A stretch of DNA of 64,000 bases from Hydractinia symbiolongicarpus (GCF_029227915.1 NC_079876.1:35569828-35633827); one strand, 5' to 3'; counted from the first letter of the stretch, positions 1 through 12,574 are shown. Program-made: numbers and translations. The notes: generated by a model not told the origin, from the letters alone.

Positions 1-90
1 TCAAATTACTGTGTTCAATGTTTTTATTTGGCACCTCTCATGTGGACTCAAAGAGAGATTCAGTGGATTCTTCCACGGGAATTCGGCTAG
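1..90 (+). mobile_element. 3' end of a Helitron-like element
   Basis: The hairpin GTGGA-TTCT-TCCAC (about 63-75) is followed 12-15 bases later by CTAG (87-90) and then T. This is the classical Helitron 3' terminus: a short hairpin, then CTRR, inserted between A and T. The same hairpin-plus-CTAG signature recurs at 21499 (plus), 26121, 39270 and, as CTAA, 29911 (minus). The element body and 5' end lie before the window, so its size is unknown. Confidence 0.6.
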
Positions 91-881
91 TAATAATATA
101 ATGCACTAGCACTACTTTCGTTAACACGTAAGGTCAAAATTTAAAACAGTCCTTTTTTTCCCGCTTTTATTTATACCCTTATCCCCTAACTACATAAATG
201 CGCTATTTGATTCGTTAAAAAAAACAATGAAATATAATTATGTGTGACGTTTTCGTTATGAAATAATTAAGCCCACATGGTCGCTGATAAAGTTTAGCGA
301 TTTCTCTATGTCTGTGGCGGAAACCATTACTTCTTTGAACCCGGGCCTTGAAAGCTCACGCCGTAGAAAAAAAATTCATTATATCTTGGAAATTCTCCAT
401 TTACGTTGATTATTTGAAAAATTTGCGAACAGTATCAACTTGGAAGTGCCTTTGCCAGGGTAAAGGTTTTCCTATTGTTTCTAATTGTTTGTGATTTTTG
501 GTCGTTAAATATTTTTTTGGGAGATCAATTTGTCAAAAATGGGTATTTTAGCCTGTTTTAACCATGTTTTGATAGCGCATTTGCCAGTATGTTTAGGTTT
601 TCTACAGAGCTTTCGTGCTATATTTATGGAACCATTGAATGTCAGTGAAAGAATGTGAAGTAGATTAAAGAAAATGTACTTCAAAAAAATAAAAATCAGT
701 TTTTTTGTGTCGTGCACCATATATTTTCACATGCGAAGTCATTCTTCTGTAAGAAAACCCCCTGCTTTTCAATTTTTGTCTAAAATGGTAGCAAAACATG
801 TTAATTTTACGCGACGTGTTGTTTCTGTTCTATGAAAATGTTTTTATTGATGTAAATGTATTGTAGGAGTTAGATATATAA
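91..881. other. Intergenic AT-rich stretch
   Basis: No ORF with a recognisable domain, splice-bounded exon or repeat was found here. The 71-residue minus-strand reading at 505-720 is lysine- and phenylalanine-rich with no family resemblance, and is probably chance. Confidence 0.4.
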
Positions 882-1026
882 TCATTTCCAATGCTTCTTA
901 AAACTTGTTTCTCGTGCTTGTTTACATTTTAAGCTACCATTTTTCTTGACGACGGGCAATACCGCAAAATATAGGCCCGTCGTCAAGAGCGCTAAGCCAA
1001 TCAGAATGCCTAAAAACTCGTATTGC
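882..1026 (-). CDS. Candidate terminal exon with one transmembrane segment
   Basis: On the minus strand a good acceptor (T-rich tract then AAGCAG at 1030-1027) opens a 47-codon reading ending at a stop at 882-884. It contains a hydrophobic run (FLGILIGLALLTTGLYFAVL) followed by a basic tail with several Lys and Arg residues, so it would be a membrane anchor with a short cytosolic tail. Base composition is more GC-rich than its surroundings. The reading includes the perfect inverted repeat at 945-987, which could instead explain the open frame. No upstream exon is visible within the window, and I do not recognise a family. Confidence 0.25.
945..987. repeat. Perfect 13-bp inverted repeat (hairpin)
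   Basis: CTTGACGACGGGC at 945-957 and its exact reverse complement at 975-987 flank a 17-base loop. The arms are much richer in G and C than the surrounding sequence. Confidence 0.8.
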
Positions 1027-1978
1027 CTGCTTAAAAAACAAACAAAAGTAATTATCACATATACCAATGTGTTGCTAGAGATGCAAGTATCAGGACACGG
1101 ATACGGAATAAATATAGAATAAAATATAGTTTTCGTGCCACACCAATTTTTGTATTCAGTCCACTAGTCACCAAGAATCTTAGCTCAATAACACATCAAA
1201 AACTAAAATGCATGTTAAAATGATTAAGATAATCTTTTTGGTATGTGTGACGTCATTCTTGTCCCTATCATGTCATTAATTTGATTTATTTTTGTGTAAT
1301 GAGTTTATAGCAAGGTCAACTGTGCAAACTCTGTATCACTCATGCTTATTTAAGCATGAGTAGATTAGAATAAATTCCCCACAAGTGTTTGCACTGCTTG
1401 ATGGCAGCAAGAAAGGCGCGAAATTGGTCTAAAAAACTACATATCAGTTTTTAAACAAACATCTTTTTATAAATACAACATAAAAACACCAAACAAAACA
1501 CATAAATACAACCAGAAGTATTTTTTTTTTACATTTAAATATAATTCGAGATGAATCGATTAAAATCCTTGTTTTCTACGAAACAAAAACAGGCTTTTAA
1601 TTCTACGTTTTACATTTTAAGAACACTTTACATCTTTTAGATAATACAAAAATCTAAAATAACTATTTAACAAGGACGATTTTTAGTCTACTTTCTACGG
1701 GAAATTCTTATTATTTTGTTAAAAATGTAAATAAATCTAACGGCTTGGACAATAAAATCTGATATTACAGAAATATAACGTTACTTCTGTTTTAAGGCAA
1801 AAGACCAATCATAGAATAGTGAAATCGACATTCATGAAGAAGAAAAGCATGCATGAGACTTTTTTACAGACTTTACGTAGCAGCCGTAAAAGATTTAAAC
1901 AGTCCATGGAATTTCGTGGAAAAATTACACTGAAGAAAGTATTTATATGTGTTTCCCGGTATCCAGAAAATTTGTGTG
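1027..1978. other. Non-coding stretch downstream of the phosphatase gene
   Basis: This AT-rich interval lies beyond the poly(A) signal of the minus-strand phosphatase gene. The only ORF (1819-2001, plus) overlaps that gene's 3' UTR antisense and has no recognisable domain. Confidence 0.4.
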
Positions 1979-1984
1979 TTTATT
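1979..1984 (-). terminator. Poly(A) signal AATAAA of the phosphatase gene
   Basis: The minus strand reads AATAAA 61 bases beyond the stop codon at 2045, the expected place for a cleavage/polyadenylation signal of the upstream minus-strand gene. It is the first canonical hexamer after the stop. Confidence 0.5.
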
Positions 1985-2044
1985 CAAACACAAAGATGTG
2001 AAAAAAAGTCGTTGAGAGAGTTTGTGTGATCGTGTATGTTACGG

Positions 2045-5000
2045 TTAAAGCTCACTAGTTGACGAAACAGAGTTCAGCCTCTCAGTCGTTTGCGGAGTGG
2101 ATGGTATATTGTATCCATTCGGTAAAATATTAGTTCCGATGCTATTAACATCTTCAAGTGCTGTGAATACGGAGCGCCTTCTCACGTGTTTGCTGATCTC
2201 CAACGTAGAGGTATAAATAAGAACATACTCCTCCTATGATAATAAAATAGAGTGGTGTTAAATGAGTAAATAAGATATAAAATATTTTCTCTACTTAATT
2301 AAGCGAGTCAGAAACAGTTGAATAAACAAGGCCACGTACCCTCTTTTGTATAAGTGCTGCTCTTTGTTGTCTCAGTTTTTGAACTGTGCGGAACACATTT
2401 ACTTTGCCTTCGTTCTCGCTTTCTTCTTGCAGTGAACGAAGGGCTATCAAAACACCCGGTCGGCCAATACCAGTACTAAAATAAAAAATTATGGCATACT
2501 ATTACGTTTTCCATATAATGAGTTATTTTTCTTAGTGATGTTTCCTTATATATCTCCATCCCTGCCCTTCTTAAACATTTTTACAACTAAGGTGGGAATA
2601 AAAAATCCAAACAGAAAGCTTAGCGGCTTAAATTATGTCGCCGATAACACACGGTGAAGGTGTACTGACAGAAGATTGCATACGTGTTTTTATCCTTTTT
2701 TGTTTCACTGTTTTATTCTTCACTGTTATTTTTTTTTATTTTTTACTGTTTTTATTCTAATTTAATTTTTCTTACCTTGATACAACTGTTGTAGTTTTAG
2801 CCTTTAACTTTGTTTTCCATAAGTCAGACTCATGTACAAGCTGCACCAAACTAGTGATGCTTTCTGATGTGATTCCTTCGTGGTTAGGCCAAGTGAGATA
2901 TTGGTACATTTGTATCAGCTTTGTTTCAGATTTCTAAAAAATAAGGAAAAGTTGCATATAAGAAACCATCGGGAAAACTACATGAGAGAAAAGACCATTG
3001 CACTGAATTTGTTTCTTTCTCGTTAATTCAAAATTTTGTCTCGATTAATCTGTAAGATGAAAGCAGCGCTTTAAGATTTAAAAAATGATTAAATGTATTA
3101 ACAGTGCATCATTAAAAAGAGTTTTAAATTGGACCGCTTAATTAAATTTTATTGCAGACATAAAACATCATCTCAATTTTGAAAACATTTTTTCTAAGGA
3201 GAAAGGTGGTATATTTCGAACTCAGTTTGCACAACTTTAAAAATGTTACATACCTTTGTGTGCATTAATTCCATTTGTCGTATGACCACGTCTTTTATTG
3301 CATCTTGGGAAGAAGAGATAAGTTTGATTGACAGATCACCAAGCGCCATAACAAAGCCTTCTTCTGGCCAAAATCTATCAGCTTTTAGCTATAAAAAGTA
3401 CGTTATCTTTTTTAAATGACACGCAGAAAATAAACAAAGTATTTAGTTTACAAAGAAATAAAAGAACGCTTATCTTAAAAAATAGTTCCGTATAGAAGAA
3501 TTCTAGCCTGAAAGTTATAAGACTTTTCCAGGATCACACATAATATTTTTTCGGAAGGTTTTTGGACACTGAATAATTTTAAACATAAACACCAAAACGC
3601 CAAAAAAATAAAAAAAAACTGAAAAATTTCTTAAAGTTAAATTTTTTTTCTTTCACTGATTGTTACAACTTGGATCCAAAATCAAAATATTACCTGTCCG
3701 TTTTCAATTTCCTGGCCAAGCATAACTATCACCCACGATTCATTCTCGTAGATCATACGCCAAAAATCGGAGAGCGTTTCCACAAGCGGCGCCTGCGTCG
3801 CTATAAAAGCTTTTTTATGAGCATACGTGTCCACGTAACTAGCATTTATATAGTCCGAACCATCGGAGTTAATCAACTTTGATAATTTAACTCGATTATC
3901 ATCAAAAGGTTTAATGTTTTCGTATCTGTTTTTCTTCTTGTTTTGAGGTTGGTTGGCTGCATCCATTTTTTGGGTGGACGAGACAACAGTTGATGATAAG
4001 AAACCATATTCCACGTCAAACGGTTCTAAAAATAGATAAAAATAGAATAGATAAGTTTATTATAACGTATGCATAGCCATGAAGTACGTTTAGCTGTACA
4101 AATATCCCTAAGTTAATTCAATTGAGATTATGCCTCCGGTCAATAATTTAAGTAGTGAAGGGCTACGCCTTGCCATGCCTTGTATGCTGTAGTACTTTTT
4201 TTGCAAATTTTGGTTTAATAATACAAATTAGACTCGCTAAAAAGTGAATCACAGACATCTTACCTTCTTTTGATGTTCTTGTGATGTTTTCAATGTATTT
4301 TGGTAAATGTTGCACAGGGATATCATGTATATTTCGTTTTAAAATAAATTCCAAAACAGCCTCATGGATAAATATATATTCATCCAATGTCTTCACACCG
4401 TCGTATCGATGCTCACGGATCAATTTGACGCCATTGTAAACATTCACGTCATTCTGTTTAAGAACACGGTCAACTTGGGCGTCAATGCAGGCGTAAATAC
4501 CAGCACGCCCAGATCCAGTAGTACCATGCACGACCTGTAATAAAAAAAATAACATTGTTCACACAAAATTTGACTGTAAGTAATTTTAACAATAGTGTTA
4601 CAGTGTTTCTGCAATGACTTTGATGACGTCGTGTTAAAAGCACTAGTAATACTGTCTGTCTGAATCATTCATGTTTAAGAAATAATGACAACAAAAGAGA
4701 CTATTAACAATTGGTCCAGTGCAAATAAGATAAAATTCACTTACGATTGGACTATTGTTTTTCTCTGCTTTCGACTTTGAAATTATTTGTACGAATTCTA
4801 AGAACGGAGTTGGACATGAAGGAGTAATCTGAACTGGCGGCCATCCAAGAAATTGAAAATGATGAATTGTGCGCGGTATTTCAGTTTCGTCGTCCGTCAT
4901 TTTCATTGAGAGAGTTCTAACAGCGTAATCAGCAATGATGTACTCTTTCACAAGGCTTACATTCCCATATGCTTTGATGTGTTCATTAGACGAAGTAGGA

Positions 5001-8000
5001 AAATATGGCGCACAAACAGTATTTTTTTTCTCAACGATTTCGCCAATCTAAGACCATAAAAACAAATTCCTTGTTAAATTACAAACTGCTACTTGTCTTA
5101 AACTTCTTTTACACTTTTAGTTAAGGTGTGAAATTTGTTATAACACGAAAAGAATCACAATGATAAGGTCCCTAGCGAAAATTCTAATCAGGATGGTCAT
5201 TGTTATTTCAATCTCTCGTATTTTTAAAAATTTACCAATTTCTCATGTTGTCACATAGAAATGATGACACTACAAAATTCTAGTTATACTAAGACATTCA
5301 GGAAAACAATGCGCAATAAATTCGTCCGGTTTATGAGTTAAGATTAACTTAGTGTATGTTTTACAGTCGTAACACTTAAATCATATGTAAAAGGGACCTA
5401 CACATAGGTGTAAACAAAAGGTTACAATCAAATAAATACAAACAAGAAATTCTTGTATCAGTAGCATTTACATACCATGACAATCGTAGTCACATTTTGC
5501 TCCCATACCATCTGCCAAAAGTCACATACAGTTTCGGGTAGAGGGCTCTGGGTCAATATATAGTCCTTATCAGAATGAGTTCCAGGTACAAAGTTAGCGT
5601 GGATATAAGTTGAAATACCGTCACTATTTTGGCTTTCAAGCATACATCTTGAATGGTCGTAGCAAGGGATGTTAACGAATCTATTTTTCATATTGTTGCC
5701 TATACGTCGAAAATCTTCCGAAGGTTGAAAAGCAATTTTCATTTGAGAGAACTCCTCATAAAATCCTTTGAAGTTATGGAATTTCATGTGAGCCATATGG
5801 TCGTAAAAGTCAGTATCGGTGACCGGTATACTAGGGTCTAGAAAAAAAAAGGGGGATGGTGTAATCGATGCCTAAATTTTTCATAAACTATTACTTTTAG
5901 GCTTAAGATAAACTTTACATAAACGTACGTATAAAGACTCGTATATATTAGAAGGTTTTCACTAAGCTTTGAGGAGGTTTAACCTTATACTAAATAATGC
6001 CTAACTACCGAGTTTTTTTAAAAAATTTGCAAATTTGAACATGTATTATATTAGCGTGTAAATGTAGTCTAAAGTTTATAACAGATTTACTTGTAAGAAT
6101 CAGTAGTTCTCTTTACATGTATGTATGGACTTTGGAAGCATGTTTCCAAAAATAAACAGCAATGTAAAGCTTAAAATACTTTATTGGCAAACAGATTTTC
6201 TCTCCTTCTCCCTGAATTCTGCAATACATTAATTTTTTACACTTTTTAACACAAGATCACGTTTTGTGTATTTGATATGTTGACTAACAAATTTCACAAA
6301 AATGCAAAAAAAATAATTAACAAAGTGCAAAAATTTTCAGATTGAAAAAAATTTTAACACTTAAGAATTCTTAGATTAGAAACGACTTTTGTGCCTACCT
6401 GTGCTTAGACGCACCATTGCGAGTGTTCGTCCTCCCTTTTTAGGTGGTTTCGGAGCATATTTTAGAGAATATTTGTAATGGCATATGCAGATGAGACAGA
6501 AGATCAGTGCAATAAGACCAATGGCAATTCCTGCAGTCATCAATGCAATGTCGTCACCTGAAATTTAACATTGGAAAATCAACTGATATGCATGCTTACA
6601 AATGTTTTCTAAAAATATAGAGGTTATAAAAAATAGATATTGACTTAGGAACTCTTCTTTAAAGACTGAATAAAAACTGGTACAGAATTTAAAAAAAAAC
6701 GCAAATTCTAAATAAAAAAAGTTAGTTAGTAATCAGACACATTTCTCACCGTCCAGTCCAGTATCTGCTTCTTTTGGATTATTTGTAGAATTGGAAGTTG
6801 CTGCATCTGCCTTTAGAAATTGCACCTTTGGCATCCATTTATGCATGATGGCTCTGCCATCAGAAAGTTCTGTTCTTTGAAAGAACGTGTAGTAACTTCC
6901 GTTTTGTAACGGTTTGTTTATATTGGGTTTCCCACTTCCAATAGTTATGTTTTTACCATTCTTATGAATTTGGTCAGTGGTTTCATAGGTGATGTAAAAG
7001 CTGCTGTTATTGCCCGTATATTTGCTACTATCAATAGAGCTAGTGCTTTCTAGTTGTGCAATGGTCATATCGATTGGCATTTTCAGGACAATTAACGAAT
7101 ACTTCCTAAACAGACAAATTTCTAACATTAACAAATAAAAGAAAACCTCAACAACGCACCTAGCAACGCATAAACAAATAAGACATTGACTGAAGGTTTC
7201 TAGTTGTAAAATACACCAAAAGTATACTTGAGTAGCTGATTTACAGTAAAATGTCATCACATTTTTTTTAAAATGGTAGAGTAACTATGGTCCTATACAT
7301 ATAAATCGATGAAAACTTATTATCTGCTCTATGAAAATTTTGGCAACGTTGGTTTGTTGGTTCGTCAATTCAGTATTAATATTTTTATTAAATATATATA
7401 TATCGATGTTTTATACAATGGTCATGCAACTTACCATTCACAGCAAATTTATAAATTCAACTTACGTAGCTTTTTCGTCATGAATCAAGAATGCTTTCAT
7501 TTCTCCATTAATTAACATTGCACATGGAGCTAAATGAAAGTTTATATATAAAGACTTGATTAATGAAGAATATATTTGTCGGAACTAAGTATAATAAATA
7601 TATGGTATAAAGAATAATTGAGAACTGTTGCCAAATTTTTACAAAAAATAAGAATTGGCGCCTGCAAAAAAAGATCTTACCTGGTTCTGTGCTAAATGAT
7701 TTATTTTGTGATCGACCTTCAGTTTTTGAGTTAACAATTGTCTCGACAGAAAAATTATACTTTGAATCATAATCTAAATAAAAAGCAGTAAAGGGAGTTT
7801 AGTTTTTTGCCAGTCAATCCTCTGATGTTTTTTGAGAGAAAAGAACATAAATTAAACTCGAGAACGTCTTAAAAGTTCATTTTCAAAGGAAAGCTTTGTT
7901 TATAAAAAAACAAAAGTGAGGGATGCCAGTATGTCTAGTAGAAAGGATATGTCTATCTAAATCTTCAACTAATTGACCGCATATCAAAATGTACTCTCAC

Positions 8001-9363
8001 CTAATCCAGTGATCTCGACTTGTTTATGTTCTGTCTTCTCAGTAGTTTTAGCATCTTCGTTTGAGTGATCAAAACCCGCAACTTTTCTGTAAATCACCCG
8101 ATATTCCGTTTTATTTGTGCTATCTGGTGCATCCCAGCTTAATTTTACCTTTTGAAGTTGCAAAGGAGCGTCAATTTCGTTAATGCTAAATTCTTTAACT
8201 CCGCCATAGGCTAAAGAGAAGAGTTGAGTATCTAGACTAGAAAGCAGTTGCGCGGATAACATTTTCAGTAACGCAGGGTGATCACAGGCTCAAAACTGTA
8301 CAATTTTAGGAGAATCTAAAAGGTTTTGGGTTTAAAATTTAGAATATAAACAAAATACGTACAAAAATGGTTCCATAATAGAAACCAAAGAGTTATTCAT
8401 AAGTAAGCCTTACCAAATAGACATACAAGAAAAATGCATAAAATGCATAGGAGAACCAATTTTAGGGTATTTTAGAAGAAAACCTTCGTTTCTAATTTCA
8501 GGAAGAAGAGAACTTTGTTGTTTGAAGCCAATTTTGCAAATGCGCGAGATTTTGATTTTCTTTTGTTTTAAGCATTCATTCACTATTAAGAGACAGTATG
8601 AAAAGTTCAGTTCTTAACAAAAAAATAAAGAAACTGTGTAATAAAAACGTGTTGTTCTCTCACATTGTGAAAATGTTGAGAAGGGACAATGTTTTTCACA
8701 TAAAAGTTCATTTTCGGGATGAGAAGAAAAGAAAAGGTAAGAAGGCATAATGTTTTCACATGTAGCTGATGTTTTGTGTCAATCCACGGCTTCTTTCGGT
8801 AATTAAACTTTTAATTATTCGTTTGTTTTGTTAAACATTTTCCGCTTTTTTTTTCAAAAGGAAGCTAAAATAATGACAGTATTTACTACGGAGGGAAAGA
8901 GGAAAGTTAACCAGCCAATTGTATGTTGTATTTAACGGCATAATCTTTAAAGCGGAAAGTCTAAGTTTAATAAACTTCGGCCCAGCTCATAGCAACATTG
9001 TTGTGGGTATTAACACATTAAATAGAATAATAACAAGCATCTTTTATGTTGCAAAAAGATGATTCAGACAAATAGGATTAGAAGATAAACTAAGCTATCT
9101 TTTTGGTTTCGTTCCGTGGAGAAATTTTAAGGAATAAAAACATTATTGAAGTATAAAGGGTTATTGAAGTAAATTTTAAAGTTATTACATAAAAATGTCA
9201 TTCTGTGGAAGATCAACGAAAATTATTCGTCATACATATTGCCAACATCGCTACTAAGTAGATATCGATCACAAAGCAGCTATTGTAAACGAAATGCAGG
9301 CATGTTTAATATAGAAATCCTACCTAGTCCAATACTTAATAACAAATAACCGATAAGTTTCAT
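2045..9363 (-). CDS. Receptor-type tandem-domain protein tyrosine phosphatase, both active sites degenerate
   Basis: Exons (minus): 9363-9324, 8210-8001, 7773-7681, 7529-7466, 7105-6750, 6557-6399, 5837-5476, 5047-4745, 4534-4264, 4025-3694, 3388-3254, 2933-2776, 2475-2340, 2233-2045. All have GT/AG borders and compatible phases, giving 2808 nt and 935 residues. The start is the ATG opening a signal peptide (MKLIGYLLLSIGL). Order: FN3-like domain about 18-112, membrane-proximal region to about 254, transmembrane helix about 258-280, PTP D1 about 308-590, PTP D2 about 620-895, short tail. D1 keeps KNRF and DFWQMVWEQ, but its signature reads VVHGTTGSGRAG (Cys to Gly533) and the WPD loop reads WPP. 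D2 reads VVSSTGIGRPG (His to Val826, Cys to Ser827) and WPN. Family knowledge: inactive D2 is common, inactive D1 is rare. It is therefore predicted to bind phosphotyrosine or scaffold rather than catalyse. The start exon and the 64-nt exon 4 are inferred from splice signals only. Confidence 0.9.
4502..4534 (-). other. D1 phosphatase signature loop lacking the catalytic Cys
   Basis: The first codons of exon 4534-4264 read V-V-H-G-T-T-G-S-G-R-A-G. The family consensus is V-H-C-(S)-A-G-x-G-R-(T)-G. The cysteine codon is GGT (Gly); the phosphate-binding Arg is kept. The change is a clean codon with intact exon borders, so it is not a frameshift artefact. Confidence 0.9.
6486..6554 (-). other. 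Transmembrane segment of the receptor phosphatase
   Basis: Within exon 6557-6399 the minus strand encodes a hydrophobic helix (IALMTAGIAIGLIALIFCLI), then a cysteine-rich end and a basic stretch with KPPKKGGR. This positions the two PTP domains in the cytosol and the FN3 domain outside. Confidence 0.85.
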
Positions 9364-11176
9364 TTCTGCTTCTTTTTTATGTGTATCTGCTTTTGAACTC
9401 AATTTCGTTTTTGGTAGACTTCCTTGTCCTGTGTGTATTTGTTTTTTATGTATATTTCTAAATAAAATTGAAAAGTTATTTAAAATTTCTATAATGGAAG
9501 ACTCTATCAGTGAAATCTTGTCCGTCAATGTCAACGGCGCTTTACCAGTATTCAACGCACAAAAATATACATTAACCCCTGTTCAATTTTAATCGTTCAC
9601 ACATGAACAACATTTATAATCTGGGTCGTTTACAAGACGTTAAATTAATAAATATACCCTTAACTCTACAAATTTTGACCACACACACAAAAAGACACAC
9701 ACACACACACACAAAAACAAACACGCTCCCTATAGTTAGCTAGTTAGCACCAGCATTGTTGTAAATTCTTGTAAAGTAAATCCATCTGTCCATAGATGCT
9801 GCGTATCTTATTCCAATGATTCACCGTCGTATTGCCAGTTGGTTTTGTGGAAAATCCTGTGTCATTTAGGATATCCGGTTTATTTTCTGATGCGACCATA
9901 GGATAAAGAACATGGTTATTCCATCCAGGAAGTATTTATCCAGAGACAGAACAGCCACATTATATACGCGTTGTTGTGACGCACACAGATAATTATATAA
10001 TACTTAACTTTCGACTTTGAGGAACAGAAGGTATACAATAAATACAAGAATATTGAGGCTAGTTCTAATGATAACAGCAAGACTTGATATTTCAAAGCAG
10101 TCGTTATATGTAGCTGTAGTTACCAAGTCCTTACCAAGTCTGTTTTTTTAAATTACTCATGTCTGTATGAAGATATAATTAAAAAAAATAGATAGATAAC
10201 AGAAATATATATGTATAATATATACCAATATCATAAAAAACTTTGTATGCTTTATCAAACATGCCATACATAAACATATAAACATGAAAATCCTAAACAT
10301 TAAAAACAAAACAGCATGTCTATACGAAATGTTTCTGTGTAGCACATTCCCGTTAAGTTCTTGTTACTTTCAGACAAAACTGACCATCAGGCGGAAAATT
10401 TTTTATTTGAAAACAACAGTCGGTAAACATCGAAACTTCTTTTCACAGTTCAACATAATCATTCTAACCAACGTAAGCTCGTTAAAAATACCAAAAGTTA
10501 ATTAACCGTGTCATAGTTTACTCAACTTAATTACCAGTCTCCTATTCTTAGCTCTTAAGAACTAACGTCATTTGAGGTAAATGGTGTTCAAAATGAAAAC
10601 TTTCGATTTAAAAATTATAAACAAAAAGTTGTAAATAAATATTTTCAGAATTGCTACTATTTATAATTATAATCTATCATTATTTTTGTTTTGTTTTTAT
10701 TTCAGCATAATCACTTTTTAATGTTGTTTTAAATGCATCTTACATAACTCTTGATAATATATGACAACAACACTTTTAATGTCCCATTAGGAACAGCAAA
10801 CCATTACCCCCATGTTAACCGACTCTTTTTATATATCAAACATCTCACGTTACGTTTGCAAATATCCATCAACATCTTTAGCCTGCATTGTGAATCGATA
10901 GTAGCATCAATTAAGTTTCTTTGACAAAATCAAAGAAGTATACATTTATATAACTAAGTAAATTGACTCATTAAGTTAATTAAAAACACTATTTTTGTTA
11001 ATCCAGATCATCATGAATCAGCAAATAGTATTGGTTGCGTTATAACACACAGAAAGACATGGAATTTTATATCTTGTTCTTTCTGTAACCTGCAACAAAA
11101 TTGGACGCGTTTGATAGTACGATCTTTCTTAGATTTTTGTTTAATTTTCTTGATAGGGTATTTTCCACGTTTTATC
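9364..11176. other. Non-coding upstream region of the phosphatase gene
   Basis: AT-rich DNA with no supported exon. It holds the 5' UTR and presumed promoter of the minus-strand phosphatase gene; I could not assign a TATA box or start site. The in-frame open reading upstream of the signal peptide (to 9555) begins without an ATG and is treated as 5' UTR. An AC-rich microsatellite lies at 9679-9722. Confidence 0.4.
9679..9722. repeat. (AC)n microsatellite
   Basis: Imperfect dinucleotide tract of AC units broken by short A runs, visible directly in the sequence. Confidence 0.85.
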
Positions 11177-11186
11177 GCGCATGCGC
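11177..11186. promoter_or_regulatory. Palindromic GCGCATGCGC (NRF1-like site)
   Basis: The ten-base palindrome GCGCATGCGC matches the consensus bound by NRF1-type factors in animals. It stands out because CpG-rich words are rare in this AT-rich region. No gene start is visible close by on either strand, so its role is open. Confidence 0.3.
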
Positions 11187-11587
11187 AAACTCACGTTTTC
11201 TTTATGCGCGTCAGTTTCATTCTGCGTGGTCTAAGCGTGGTTTCCATGTTATATATAATTGACAAAGTCGTTCAAACGAAATTAACGTTGTAAATTGCTT
11301 CCTCGTGAAAGACGCAAGATCTCCTCCTCCGTGAATGTTTTTTTTTCAGCTTTAAAATAAGTAGAAATAAGCAGTGATGCATAAAGCGTCTGTGGAGGAT
11401 ATATTTCTATAATTTTTTTACTTCACATAAAAGAATGTGGTACTTACGCTCTCTTTACCTTAAAGTCTACAGTCTCATACCTTTGTCGTTATTGTTCCAC
11501 CTGATCTAGAATTACCAGTTGCCTTACTTGTTATAAATAGGTCTGACTTCAATCAATATTTAAGTTCTTATTCTCTTTTTAAAAAAA

Positions 11588-11630
11588 TTCTAATTTAATA
11601 CTTCTAATTCTAATTCTAATAATTCTAATT
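11588..11630. repeat. Short TTCTAA/TTCTAAT microsatellite
   Basis: Six or so imperfect copies of TTCTAA(T) in tandem. Confidence 0.7.
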
Positions 11631-12510
11631 TAACTTTCGGTGGATAACAATTTTATCGTATCCTTTTCAGTTTACGTTCTTTTCCACCAAATTTCAAAAG
11701 TGGAAAAGGAAGCATTTTTCTTTATGATTGACCTACAAAACCTAAGAGACATTCTTTATTCCATGTAGGGTAAACAACATGGATCCCTGTAGGGTCAACA
11801 TGGTTTTGTTATGGGAAACAGAACACAGTTAGTCCGTTTGTTAATTATTCCAGATAACTTGAGTATTCATCGGCTAGAAATTCAAATATTTATAACTGAA
11901 ATCTTTGACAACTTTGAACAAAAGTCACACAATAACATTGATAACTACGTCATTTCTTTTGTACAAACTTAGAAAGTGACGACATATTTTAATAGCAATT
12001 ATGAGGATACCAATAATTACCTATCCTTTAGATTCACTGCTTCTTTAATTATCTATATCAGTGCTTGAAGTTGTTCTCTTTTTGGTGGAGATTTCACCGA
12101 AATTTATTTTGTTTTTTATCACAAAAAGTGGTTCAATAATTTCATTAACAAGGCTGAACGAAATTCCGTGGAGGTGTCCACTAAAGAACTTATAAAATGT
12201 CTGGTATGTTTCTTATCACTACATGATTTGTTGTCAATTTCATTTAAAAGACACAAACAATCAATTAAAACTTTGAAACGAAATTGACAACAACAATAAC
12301 AACGTTAATTGTCTGTGTTTTTACCCGTGCAATAATTTATAAAAGCACTCGTCACGGTAAATTTAAATTAGAATGTAATAAATCCCTAACTAATGAATGT
12401 AGTCACTTTATTTTATCACATTCTAGCCAATTAAAATTGTAAACAAAACGTTTATAAAATACAGAACATTTTTATAGGAGACGTACTAGACGCTTTTAAA
12501 GAAAATATAA
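11631..12510. other. AT-rich non-coding stretch
   Basis: No ORF, splice-bounded exon or clear repeat was recognised. If the Helitron 5' end at 12574 belongs to an intact element, this stretch is its body, but I found no matching 3' hairpin on the minus strand to the left. Confidence 0.35.
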
Positions 12511-12574
12511 AAAAAATATAATCCACTTTGCCTGTTACAGACAGACAGACACACTCTTTGTATTATTACATAGA
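12511..12574 (-). mobile_element. Helitron-like 5' terminus (minus strand)
   Basis: Reading the minus strand from 12574, the sequence begins TCTATGTAATAATAC after an A, then a TGTGTCTGTCTGTCTG-type tract. It closely resembles the 5' ends at 41695 (minus) and 58856 (plus), which begin TCTATATAATAATAC and continue with CTGT-rich sequence. The matching 3' end was not found, so this may be a truncated copy. Confidence 0.5.

Noticed and set aside
505-1067. Open frames on the minus strand taken as whole proteins
   Set aside because: They lack ATG starts supported by context and show no domains. Only the splice-bounded part 882-1026 was kept, at low confidence.
9364-9555. N-terminal extension of the receptor phosphatase upstream of the signal peptide
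   Set aside because: The open frame has no ATG upstream of MKLIGYLLL and would bury the signal peptide, so it is treated as 5' UTR.
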